64,000 nucleotides of DNA from Apoda limacodes (taxonomy: Eukaryota; Arthropoda; Insecta; Lepidoptera; Limacodidae): assembly GCA_946406115.1 (NCBI GenBank), contig OX291549.1, forward strand, positions 17,507,901-17,571,900, in the 5' to 3' direction. Position 1 is the first letter of the stretch, and every line of letters starts with the position of its first letter. A program made the translations under genes and the position numbers. Below, piece by piece: positions 35,515 to 44,402 of this stretch. The notes beneath the pieces are model-generated. The model worked only from the letters and a program-made list of their open reading frames with translations. It searched no databases and was not told the DNA's origin.

Positions 35515-36045
35515 GAAAGTGACTGAAATGGTAAGAGCTAAAAATGATAAAGGTAGTTTAGCGAACAAGAAGTAACCCTAGGTTAGGACTAAAAGTGAAT
35601 AAGGTGGATCAGTGGACGAATAAGTGACCCGAGGTAAAGGCTTGAAGTGATTAATGTTGATAAGTAACACAGTAACAGTTGCGTGAATGTCTAACAAAGT
35701 GATCTAAAAGTGATAAACGTAGATGAGTGAACAAGTGAATGACTAACAAAGTGTCCCAAGAGGTAAGGGCTAAAAGTGATTAACTTAGATGAATGAACAA
35801 GTGAGTGAATGACTAACAAAGTGACCTATGAGGTAAGGGCTCAAAGTAGTTAACGTTGATAAGTAACACAGTCACAGTTGTGTGAATGTCTTACAAAGTG
35901 ATCTAAGAGGTATGGGCTAAAAGTGATAAACGTAGATGAGTGAACAAGTGAATGACTAACAAAGTGTCCCAAGAGGTAAGGACTAAAAGTGATTAACTTA
36001 GATGAGTGAACAAGTGAGTGAATGTCTAACAAAATGATCCGAGGC
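35515..36045 (+). repeat. Diverged minisatellite with ~200-bp higher-order period
   Basis: Repeating words GTGAATGACTAACAAAGTG, AGAGGTAAGGGCTAAAAGTG and GATTAACTTAGATGA recur in units of about 65-75 bp. A larger block starting GTTGATAAGTAACACAGT at 35656 is repeated at 35855, 199 bp later, including the following TGTGAATGTCT...GATCTAA and CAAGTGAATGACTAACAAAG. The array stops abruptly at a GC islet. Minus-strand open frames across it come from the period. Confidence 0.8.
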
Positions 36046-36230
36046 TGAAGCTTGCAGCACACAGCAGCCCCGAGTTGCGACAGCACGAACAAAGAAAGCG
36101 GCAGCGGGCCGGCCTTGCGAGTTCGTCGCCCCAGTTTTGCGGGTCGCAAGGTTTCACCAACCGGGCTTCGCGTCGCTCCAGGATATTGCCAATCCAGTGC
36201 GATCAAGTCTGCGTACCACCGTCCCCGCAC
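36046..36230 (+). promoter_or_regulatory. GC islet with recurrent motif
   Basis: GCGGCAGCGGGCCGGCCTTG (contains an FseI-type octamer), then GAGTTCGTCGCCCC at 36119-36132, a variant of the islet motif on the plus strand, and CGGGCTTCGCGTCGCTCC. Three overlapping plus frames start with non-ATG codons or lack donors, so coding is unlikely. Confidence 0.4.
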
Positions 36231-37149
36231 AACCTCTTACTTTTAGTTTCCATTACATGGAAAATGTATCTCACGCGCGGTGTATGCAAACTCGGAATTT
36301 ATTATGTTTAAGAAAGATTACAAAATATTTACTAATGTACGTATTTTAAGGAAACATACTTGTATTCGTAAAAGCCTTGCTTGCATTAATACGCAGCTTG
36401 TTTTATACATTTATTGTAGAAGGTTCTAAATTTATTGTTGACACTCTATAGTTTATTAAATCTATATTTTAATAGTTTTGTTGATCTTCAGAAACAAAAG
36501 TTTGAGTAGAATATTCTGACATCCTATTTCGTTACGTCTATAAACATATCCTTACAATTAAATTAATTAATACTTTTATCTATGCTTCGAAACGAATTCG
36601 AAAAGAATTTGAGTTTATTATAGTAGGGAGTAAATTAAAAAACTTGTTATAAAATTTAACCTATTCATAAAGCTTTTGTTAGAATTCTCAAATGTTTAGA
36701 ATTTTATCAGATAGGATTGTAAGTTTAAAAACAGATGTTTCTTAATGTTCTTTGTTTTTTTTTTTCATTTGATTTACCGTCTTAACAACGGTTTTAATGC
36801 TCGATGACCGACAAATGAACGCTTATGTAAATTACAGTACTATTTCAAGCCCATCTTTTGGATAAGATAACACAATTTAAACATCTAAAGCATTTACGTA
36901 AAACAATTTGTAAGCGTTAAGGCTGCGTGCAAGAGGAAGGTGAACAACATTCATTCTAATGCCGGATTTACCTGGTGGTTTGCCGGAGATACTTTCTTAG
37001 AAATAAGATGAAGAACTTAAAAAAAATAGTGTTATAATAAGCATGCAATACAATTAATTAAAAACATTACACTCTTTTTTTCGGTGAATCGTGAAAAAAC
37101 ACACTAATTTATCATGTACGATAAATACAGCTAAAATAGAAATCAGACA
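36231..37149. other. AT-rich, nothing supported
   Basis: No feature with support. Confidence 0.45.
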
Positions 37150-37159
37150 CAGCCGTGAT

Positions 37160-37257
37160 AGATTTTTTTTTTATATATCTAAGGTGTTACACAGACATAT
37201 GGCTCGCCTGATGCTAAGCGGTCACCGTCCAATGGACGTCTGTAACACCAGCCTGCA
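37160..37257 (-). mobile_element. Jockey-type LINE 3' tail, divergent subfamily
   Basis: A T run, then TATCTAAGGTGTTACACAGA, GGCTCGCCTGATGCTAAGCG and GTCACCGTCCAATGGACG match the tail of 37408-37500 with more differences than the other copies. Only ~95 bp remain. Confidence 0.6.
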
Positions 37258-37407
37258 TATATATATGAAATAATAAAAATCTATCTTTTTATCTTAAAAT
37301 TAGAATTATTTCTGGGTTAATTTTTTTTGGGTATGCTAACGTTGGATCATGACCATTATTCTTTAGTAGTTTAACACGGATCGGATTTCACCATCATCTT
37401 GAATTTT

Positions 37408-38032
37408 TTTTTTTTTTTAATACCACTTAAGTGGCAGACAAGCTAACGGTCCGCCTGATGGTAAGCGGTCACAGTAGCCTATGGACGCTTGCAACACCAG
37501 GGGTATCACTTGCGCGTTGCCGACCCTTCAGAAATCTAATAACTTCTTTCTTGAAGAACTCCATACTGTAGTCCTTGCAGAAAACCTTGGCAGGGAGCTC
37601 ATTCCATAACTTAAGCGTTCGCGGGAGGAAGTTTCTCTGAAACCGCACTGTACGCGACCATTTAGGTTCTAAAGTATGAGAATGAATTCCCTGCCGATGG
37701 CGAGCGGTGCGATGGTAGAAAGTAGCCGTGGGCATCATTTCGAACAATTCCTCAGAACACAACCCATTGTACAAGCGGTAGAACACACACAGTGAGGCAA
37801 AGTCTCTCCTCAGACTTAAGGGCTCGATACCGCAAGTGAGTTTGGAATCGTCGACAATTCTCACAGCCCGTCGTTGAACCGAGTCAAAAAGGCCAAGCTG
37901 GTATCCGGGTGCACCTGCCCAGAGATGGCAGCAGTACTCCATATGGGGCCGAACTTGCGACTTGTAAAGTAACAACCTTTGCCCCGATGTGAAGTACTGC
38001 TTCGCTCTGTTGAGTACACCAAGTTTCATCGA
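37408..38032 (-). mobile_element. 5'-truncated jockey-type LINE
   Basis: Minus-strand insertion. The A-tail appears as a T run at 37408-37419, followed by the 3' end TACCACTTAAGTGGCAGAC and the C-terminal reverse-transcriptase ORF (next entry). Homology stops near 38032, where an in-frame stop appears upstream of the first ATG. This is the master reference for the related fragments at 3520, 4459, 14428, 23512, 28129, 37160, 51199 and 62083. Confidence 0.85.
37469..38029 (-). pseudogene. Reverse-transcriptase C-terminal ORF of jockey-type LINE
   Basis: 186 codons remain open. The start MKLGVLNRAKQYFTSGQRLL and then QVRPHMEYCCHLWAG are the conserved thumb region following the RT palm of jockey-like elements; FYHRTARHRQ and VRFQRNFLPRTLKLWNELPA complete the C-terminal domain, ending ASDTPGVASVHRLL. 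The endonuclease, the YxDD active site and ORF1 are missing, so it has no catalytic function. The intact frame means the insertion is fairly young compared with the other copies in the window. The first ATG is internal; the real ORF began further upstream in a full-length copy. Confidence 0.85.
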
Positions 38033-38844
38033 TATTTACCTGTTAAAGTGGCTAGTCTTTATCGTTTATTCTTCAAGTCGAATCTTAGCCGTATCCTCTC
38101 CAAACACAGCATTAACATAACGAATAGTCCCACGTCGGAATTCGTATTCGGATATTACTCCGATTTTCGCTTAATCCATCTTCACGTTAAAAGCTGAATA
38201 TTGAAAGTCAAATGTAATTTTTTAGTATTTTTTCACAGTTAATATGTTATTGCTTTCGTGTAAAAAAAAATCAATCTGAAATCTAACAATATGGAGATTT
38301 AATTAAAACTCAGAAAAAATCGGAATATCATTATGCTCAAAATATTTAAGCGCTCTTAAAACATGCTGACATGCTGCATTTTGAGCAAACAAATATCTTA
38401 CATGAACAGGGCAATAAGGCAACCGACAATAAATCATTTTTAATACATCAACATTTCTGGGATAAAGTATTAAAAAGCAACATTAAAAAGTTTAGTCGTA
38501 ATTTAGAATATAGATAACTCTGGCATTAATTAAGCTCAGTTTTTAATTACTGTGATTGGCAAAAACTTTTTCATTGAAAAGATTTCAACGAACGATACGT
38601 ACAAGTTGTATACCTATATAAACTTTGTTGCTTCTAAATCTGTTTGACACTTGTTGTGTAAAAGCAAAATTATAGACTGCAATATCTACTGGCGGTATGC
38701 AATGATCAATTGTTCTGTACTTGTTATATACTTATTGAAGGAATATGGGAATAAATTACTTATAACAACCTACAGAAACTGAAATGGCCGAGGTGACAGG
38801 TGTAATAAACGGATAAACTTATTTAAGTCTCCTACATTGACGGC
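38033..38844. other. AT-rich, nothing supported
   Basis: No feature with support. Confidence 0.45.
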
Positions 38845-39078
38845 GGAACCCTTACCACTCCTATACGTACCCACTGTTGGGCTCTCTATGTCTCAAGCAA
38901 GAGCGATTTTGGCAATATAGTCCACATGGGCCCAGCGCAGATTGTGTTCTTTACATCCTTCTTTTTCAGATCTCGTGTGAAGTCTTGTGCAGGTTTCCTT
39001 ATGATGTTTTCCTTCGCCGAAAAGCCCTTTATGCCGGGCTCGAACCTCCATCGCCATTATAACGGGAGGCAGACACCA
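38845..39078 (-). mobile_element. RTE-tailed SINE, minus strand
   Basis: On the minus strand: GAGGTTCGAGCCCGGCATAA is a B box, followed by GCTTTTCGGCGAAGGAAAAC, ATAAGGAAACCTGCACAAGA, CACAATCTGCGCTGGGCCC and the tail GAGCCCAACAGTGGGTACGT. It is better preserved than most relatives. The plus-strand frames at 38877-39159 are shadows. Confidence 0.75.
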
Positions 39079-39684
39079 AAACTACTCCGCAACTGCCGCG
39101 GAATGCCACTTAATAATAAGGGGACACAAAAAAAAACGGACAAACTCTGTAAAAAATAAGTTTGTCTGGTAATAAACATACGTATATACGTATATATATA
39201 TACGTAGGTATACGCCGAAGAACCAAAGTTTCCAACAAAGGTTTAAGCAGTTAGCAAGCTGAAGTGGCCAGGCAACACAAACCAATAACTGATGGGGAAG
39301 AAAGGTTCTTGAGTGGCAACCTCGGATCGGAAGATGCAGCGTGGGATGCCGTCCTAGCGGGTGGGAAGATGTTGTGAAGACACTGGGGGAGGGCTACGTT
39401 CCGCAGCGGACGTCTTCTGGCTAAAACTATTGACGTATATTTTCTTTTAGTTAAGCTAGAGGACGTTCTTTGTGTTTGTGTCATTATCAAGGTAATATAT
39501 CAACGGAACCCTATGAACAAGCCGTTTGTAGTACATTTCATTCTTTAAGAATATCTTCGAAACTAACTGACTTAAAAACCGTATGGCTGCCTTAACCCTT
39601 GTAAATGATACTCCGCTATCCATAAAACAGAAAACTCAAAATATCCGAAATAAAATACATGATCTGTTGACTAATTAGAAACAT
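39079..39684. other. Unassigned; repeat-like patch at 39230-39425
   Basis: 39230-39425 (GAAGTGGCCAGGCAACACAA, GGATCGGAAGATGCAGCGTG, ACGTTCCGCAGCGGACGTC) has the look of a LINE 3' coding end but I could not place a frame. 39180-39210 is a TA/TACG microsatellite. Confidence 0.35.
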
Positions 39685-39848
39685 GCTAGAATATACAAAT
39701 ACTCAAATACATTTTGTAAATGTATACATATTATACATAGATAAAACAAAGATTTTTAGCACATAAATGTTTGTTCTGTCTGGGCACCAAACCCATGCCC
39801 TTGGTTCAGCATGGTCACTACTAACTAAGCCTCTAGGCAATCATAACC
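39685..39848 (-). mobile_element. tRNA-derived SINE, minus strand
   Basis: On the minus strand: GAGGCTTAGTTAGTAGTGAC carries the A box, ATGGGTTTGGTGCCCAGACA the B box, followed by GAACAAACATTTATGTGC and a TA-rich tail. It lies head to head with the SINE at 39945, about 100 bp apart. Confidence 0.7.
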
Positions 39849-39944
39849 ATTACAAGTATATAAAATACAGATCGTAGAAGACCCTGGCAGTTAACACAAT
39901 CTATTTTTATTTCTCATCAAATAAAAAAAAAACGAACCGTGAAG

Positions 39945-40180
39945 TTGGCGGCTTCGTGGCTCAGTAGTTATAATTGCCTGCCTGCTGAATCGAGGGCCGT
40001 AGGCTCGATGCCCGCACAGGACAAACATTTATGTCATGAAACATTTATGTTGGTCTTAAGTCTAGGTTATATGTATAATATATATATGTATTTCTAAAAA
40101 AATAGCTACTAGTATGTATTTGCATCCGATGTCTGCTAGGTGTCAGTAGTACAAGCCTTGCTAAGTTTAGTATCAGATGG
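39945..40180 (+). mobile_element. tRNA-derived SINE, nearly complete
   Basis: The A box TGGCTCAGTAG (39957-39967) and B box GGCTCGATGCC (40002-40012) are well preserved and correctly spaced. ACAAACATTTATGTCATGAA and the tail AGTACAAGCCTTGCTAAGT follow, as in the copy at 25400. Right after it, CAGATGGCGCT (40174-40184) is a CTCF-like word. Pol III transcription is possible in principle. Confidence 0.8.
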
Positions 40181-40184
40181 CGCT

Positions 40185-40686
40185 TTGTGCAATGTCGAGA
40201 AATATTTATTATTAAACATTAAACATCCAACGCGCATCGTACCCATCATAAATTCAACCCAAGATGAAAAATAAAAAGGTTTCATATGAGATATCGTCAT
40301 TCGCAGACGGGAATTGCGTGTTAGTATGTTAATAGGTAGTGAACAAAGAGTTAGTCGGTCGCCCACCTACATCCATACACACACCCACACAGTTACGTAC
40401 TCAAAACCTGGATCCTACAACGAAATTGTTAGCTCTGTGCAACCTACTGCCGACCTCCACGATATTACGGGCCATCTAACAAAAAATACCTAAGCGTTGT
40501 AAATACCTAACTCGCATCTTTGCCCGCAATTTTAAAATTTTAAGGTTTTTGGACATGATGATTTGTTAGGTGCATTTTTGTAAAGATCTTGTTACTAATC
40601 AAAGCCTTTTTATAAGTCCATAGCTTAATTTCTTATTTTGTTTGGTTTTCATCGTGTAGGTAAACTGGGGAAGCAGTTACTTTTTA
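40185..40686. other. Unassigned, mixed composition
   Basis: No coding or repeat feature I can support. Confidence 0.4.
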
Positions 40687-40920
40687 GGGTTCCGTCCCCA
40701 AAGGGTAACAAATGGGACTCTCGGGTAATAGTCTTAACTCCGCTGTCCGTCTGTCCGACCGTTCGTCTGTCACCTGGCTGTATCTCATGAACCCTGATAG
40801 TTAGACAGTTGAAATTTTCACAGAAGATGTATTTCTGTTGCCGCCATAAAAATCAATACTAAAAAACAGAATAAAATTAATATTTAAGGAGGCTCACATA
40901 CACCCGCTCAAAACAAATCT
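40687..40920 (+). repeat. GGTTCCGT...CAAAGGGTAA repeat, copy A
   Basis: GGTTCCGTCCCCAAAGGGTA, GACTCTCGGGTAATAG..., CCGCTGTCCGTCTGTCCGAC, TGTATCTCATGAACCCTGAT and CACAGAAGATGTATTTCTGT, ending in an ACAGAATAAAAT stretch. The same order recurs at 41391-41590 in the same orientation. It is a dispersed lepidopteran repeat of uncertain class. Confidence 0.7.
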
Positions 40921-41270
40921 TTAAAACGATATCCATGCAGATAAAGTCGCGGGCAGAAGTTAGTAGCGAATAGACGATGAGGGGGAAATAATTAAATATA
41001 TTTTTAAATTTTATATTTTTTAATTATATTTTATAACGTTAGTAAACAAATTTATATTAATAAAACCTTTTGTTGGTGTACCTAAAAATATTTTTGAAAT
41101 AAGATATTGTCTTACTTTTATCGGGGTACAGAATAAGACACGAAATATCAAAATATAAACGGATATAATAATTATAATATATAATATATTGTCTTTAATG
41201 GATTCATTCCTTAATTTAACTTTTATTATAAATTGGCAGTTAGGTGTCCCGTTTTGAATGTCTGATAATA
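40921..41270. other. AT-rich spacer
   Basis: AT-rich, nothing recognised. Confidence 0.45.
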
Positions 41271-41381
41271 CTTGATGTAACTTTCAGTTCGAAATCTATA
41301 TGTTAAAAAGAATTTTATAAGTAACGATTATTTATAAAATTCTTTTTAACATATAGATTTCGAACTGAAAGTCACATCAAG
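41271..41381. repeat. Inverted repeat, 50-bp arms, 11-bp loop
   Basis: The left arm 41271-41320 (starts CTTGATGTAACTTTCAGTTC) pairs with 41332-41381 (ends GAACTGAAAGTCACATCAAG) at 49 of 50 positions. The loop is GTAACGATTAT. The near perfection indicates recent origin. It ends 10 bp before the second GGTTCCGTA repeat. Confidence 0.9.
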
Positions 41382-41390
41382 TTACATTTT

Positions 41391-41595
41391 ACGGTTCCGT
41401 ACCCAAAGGGTAATTAGCAGGACCCTTTTACTAAGACTCCGCTGTCCGTCCGTCCGTCCGTCTGTCACAAGGTTGTATCTCATGAACCGTGATAGTTAGA
41501 TAGTTGAAATGTTCACAGAAGATGTATTTCTGTTGCCGCTATAACAACAAATACAAAAAAACAGAATAAAATAAATATTTAAGCAAAAGTGATTT
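41391..41595 (+). repeat. GGTTCCGTACCCAAAGGGT repeat, copy B
   Basis: CGGTTCCGTACCCAAAGGGT, CCGCTGTCCGTCCGTCCGTC, TGTATCTCATGAACCGTGAT, CACAGAAGATGTATTTCTGT: collinear with 40687-40920. Confidence 0.7.
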
Positions 41596-41730
41596 TTTTG
41601 CTCGTTATTGCTCGATATTGATAACGGCAACAGGTAGACGCTGAAAATAATTAATAAAAACATTACTCAGGATTTTGAAAAACCACATCATAGCTACACT
41701 ATTTTATAGTGTTTGATTATTAAATGTCAA
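41596..41730. other. Short AT-rich spacer
   Basis: Nothing recognised. Confidence 0.4.
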
Positions 41731-42325
41731 AAAAACTTTTTACCAAAAAAAAACAACCGGCTCCTAAAAGATGCACTAAACAGGTAAAAATAATTACTTA
41801 TTTCTAAAAGTCTGATCTAAATTACTGTTTGAAGTTGGTTTCATGCCAGTGAAGTGTGCTATAAACGTTATAAACTGTTAGGTTCACAGACACCAACTTC
41901 AAACTGTGATTCAGGTCAGATTTTGGGAAATTTAAAATTATTTTTACCTTTTTAGTGCATCTTTTTGAAGCCGGTAAATTTTTTTTTGTTAAAAAGTTTT
42001 TATTTTTCACTTTTGATTCACGAATTGCTTTTTTCGTACACTAAAAACGTCCATACTCGTAACAAATTTTAAACAATCATCAACATAAAAGGCGTTTCAC
42101 CAGTTCCAAAATAAACACCAATTACATTTTTTGACCAAAAATTTTAGTTTCTAATCCACTACATTTATATGGGACTCTTTTAAATAAAAAAATAATTTTG
42201 CAAATCCGTCTATATAATATGACGGAGTTATGCCCGGACATACATAAAAGATAACAAAAACAAAAAAAATATAAACATCCGAAATGAGAACCTCCTTCTT
42301 TTTTTAAATTGGTCGGTCAAAAATA
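41731..42325 (-). repeat. AACCGACTTC repeat family, inverted copy with foldback half
   Basis: The far end (42180-42325) is the reverse complement of the start of the 17192 copy (GTCTATATAATATGACGGAG, TATGCCCGGACATACATAAA, GAGAACCTCC). The near end contains a large imperfect palindrome: 41731-41852 (AACAACCGGCTCCTAAAAGA, TGAAGTTGGT) mirrors 41888-42000 (ACCAACTTCAAAC, TTTTTGAAGCCGG). So two oppositely oriented 3' ends of the family flank a 35-bp centre. 42003-42180 is AT-rich interior. No coding. Confidence 0.6.
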
Positions 42326-42790
42326 GGGTCAAACTTCATTTGTATAAAGGACAGGTCAACTTCAAGTATAGCCTCAAGGAGTTATATATTCTTTCAAGGA
42401 GTTGAGAAAAAAGTGTGTATATATAACGTCATAGGTTTAATCTCCCGAAGGCGGTTATCAATGGTTGAAGAAAAACCTACTTTATAAAACAAAGAAATAC
42501 AGCAAATATGTCTTTCGACATACCTAACGACGCGGTCGAGTCCCGTTAGTTAAGTCAAAATCGAACTAGTTCAGTTTTTCAAGTCACTTCCTGTGACATA
42601 AACAGAACGATGCATATGCAATAGTATTGTGGAGCCGGAAGAAAAAGCCTAATTTACATTGAATACTCGACTTTGATAGTTCCATTACGTATTCTCTGAA
42701 TTCAATTATATTGTATTGGTAGTAATTAAATGTGTCTATAGTAAAGTAAATCATTTATGTCTGTAGTAAAAGCTGATTATTGCAAAAGTT
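42326..42790. other. Unassigned
   Basis: No supported feature. Confidence 0.4.
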
Positions 42791-42794
42791 CAGA

Positions 42795-42975
42795 TGGAAG
42801 AAATGGCATCAGATCAAGGAGGTCATGGCCCAGTAACATTCGTCTATTGGAAACGATGTGCAGAGTTAAGCAACATCAGGCGTGGTCAGTACCTGGATGG
42901 GTCACCGACTAGTGGCACATTTTTTTGAGCTCCTCTGTGTTATAGAAGCTGGCTGTGGTCCTATGATAGCAGTTG
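42795..42975 (+). mobile_element. 5S-rRNA-derived SINE (SINE3-like) or 5S pseudogene
   Basis: AGTTAAGCAACATCAGGCGT and GGTCAGTACCTGGATGGGTC (42864-42902) match the internal control region of 5S rRNA (A box, intermediate element and C box). The preceding segment (GGCCCAGTAACATTCGTCT) and following segment (TTATAGAAGCTGGCTGTGGT) are not 5S, so this is not a plain 5S gene. A retroposed SINE with a 5S-type pol III promoter is the best reading. Several substitutions suggest age. Confidence 0.65.
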
Positions 42976-43439
42976 TTCACCCTAACAAATTAAGTTGAAA
43001 ATAATAATATTCAACCATCTACTAGTCTTTAAAAAATCACTTTAAATATAGTATGATATCATAAAACATATTAGTCAAAAGACACTGAACGGTATAAAAC
43101 AAATAAGATATAAAACCCCTTTTTTTCTCTTTATTAGACAATTTCACGCGTACAAATTAAACCAAGTTTTTTTTTCTTTGAAATCCGTTCTCCTATCCTA
43201 TTTGCCTTGATTGTATTTTAACTGCGGCCACGGTGTTGTTGACCCTACTATAACACATTCTAACAACTACTTACTTTAAATTATAATGTTTTAGGAGTAA
43301 TAATATAGTAATAATGTATAGTTTTCAATTCTATTAATTAAGAATTATTCATTCAGATGTCTAAATTTTTCCTGATCTATCACCAAGGAGATGTCAGTAG
43401 AAATTAAGTAAAAAAATACACACACTGAGTTCATATCTA
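42976..43439. other. AT-rich, nothing supported
   Basis: No supported feature. Confidence 0.45.
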
Positions 43440-43454
43440 GACTGTATATGTAAC

Positions 43455-43705
43455 TTGGGTAATTGAGGTAGTGGGTTTCCTGAAGGAGCTCGTCGCGTCA
43501 AAAAAATAGTTATGTGAAGTCCACTACGCGTGGCCAGTGTGGACTATGGCCCTTGTAAACTGAGAGCCGGTTAGGGTAGGACTTGGCTCAACAGTGTTTT
43601 CTATCACCTTCATTTATCACGGCAGTCCGGACGCACAAATAAGACTAGAATGACAGATCCTTGGATTCCAAGCCAATGGTTTTACCACTAGGCTTGGTCT
43701 GCTTC
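43455..43705 (+). mobile_element. RTE-tailed SINE, degenerate
   Basis: GGGTTTCCTGAAGGAGCTCG, TATGTGAAGTCCACTACGCG, GTGTGGACTATGGCCC and GTAGGACTTGGCTCAACAGT follow the body plan of 921-1225. CCAATGGTTTTACCACTAGG at 43674-43693 looks like the inverted head of another tRNA-derived copy. Confidence 0.5.
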
Positions 43706-44172
43706 AGAAGTTGACTCCAAACGTCAATCTTCATATTGATTTTAATCTAAAAAGGAAATTGTCGCTCAATAATCAATCGGGTAGAGAGAATAACATATCA
43801 AGTGGAAATATACTGTCAAGTTTATTGATTAGAACTCTGCCATTATATCCAACATAAGTGGCGGATTATCAGTTTAATTCTTTTTAACTAATTTTTTAAC
43901 ACGTTAAGTGCTATCAGTTCTCATTTTAGCAACATCTATTGTTGAGTTTAATAAAAAGATGATGACCAAAAATCGAGCTTGGTAATTGTATATTTAAATA
44001 TATTCTGAAAATCTGGTTACCTACTATTAACAATGATAGAAATGCTCTATTCAAATGGACCACAATGTAAATTTAATTATGATAGAAAGTAGGCTAGCGA
44101 GATGAAGTTTAAAGGCATCAGTCGTCAAATTGACGATTACAATGCAATTAGAAAGCGAATTGCACAACTACT
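43706..44172. other. AT-rich, nothing supported
   Basis: No supported feature. Confidence 0.45.
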
Positions 44173-44293
44173 ATGGAGCGGTGTGACGAAGAAAGCGCGG
44201 TCGTTGTTCGTAGGAAAGTTGTAAGAAAGGGGGGGAGGAAGGTGCGCGCACGCAGCCGCAAAAGTGGTGCACTTTCGATCTCGACTTACGTCG
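44173..44293 (+). CDS. Weak candidate alternative first exon in GC islet
   Basis: The ATG at 44173 opens 40 codons plus one base: MERCDEESAVVVRRKVV, then a strongly basic stretch and SGALSISTYV, to a donor GTCG|GTGAGA at 44294 (phase 1). The basic middle could be a nuclear localisation-like stretch or only the product of GC-rich DNA. The minus strand is also open, which lowers confidence. Start context is ordinary (ACTACTATGG). No family recognised. Confidence 0.25.
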
Positions 44294-44402
44294 GTGAGAG
44301 TTGCGTGAAAATGAAAGTGGTGTACGATTATGGTCCACTTTCGAGGACGGGTCAAGAACCCCACAAGCCCAGTTAAGCCTGTCCGGCTGCATTGCTGCCA
44401 CC
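44294..44402. promoter_or_regulatory. Islet continuation with AAAGTGG/CCACTTT words
   Basis: AAAGTGG-type words occur directly (44251, 44314) and inverted (CCACTTT at 44336), giving a small symmetric cluster. Possible binding-site cluster; not testable by eye. Confidence 0.25.

Noticed and set aside
35850..36230. Minus-strand 126-codon frame
   Set aside because: Two thirds of it is the translated minisatellite; open frame is a product of the repeat period.
39957..40012. Possible tRNA gene (good A and B boxes)
   Set aside because: No cloverleaf could be closed, and the flanks match the SINE tail at 25400, so it is a tRNA-derived SINE.
42864..42907. Functional 5S rRNA gene
   Set aside because: Only the internal promoter region matches; the 5' and 3' thirds of 5S are absent.
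43464..43478. TGAGGTAGTGGGTTT resembling the let-7 seed
   Set aside because: The match to let-7 stops after the seed region, no hairpin partner is nearby and it lies at the edge of a SINE.
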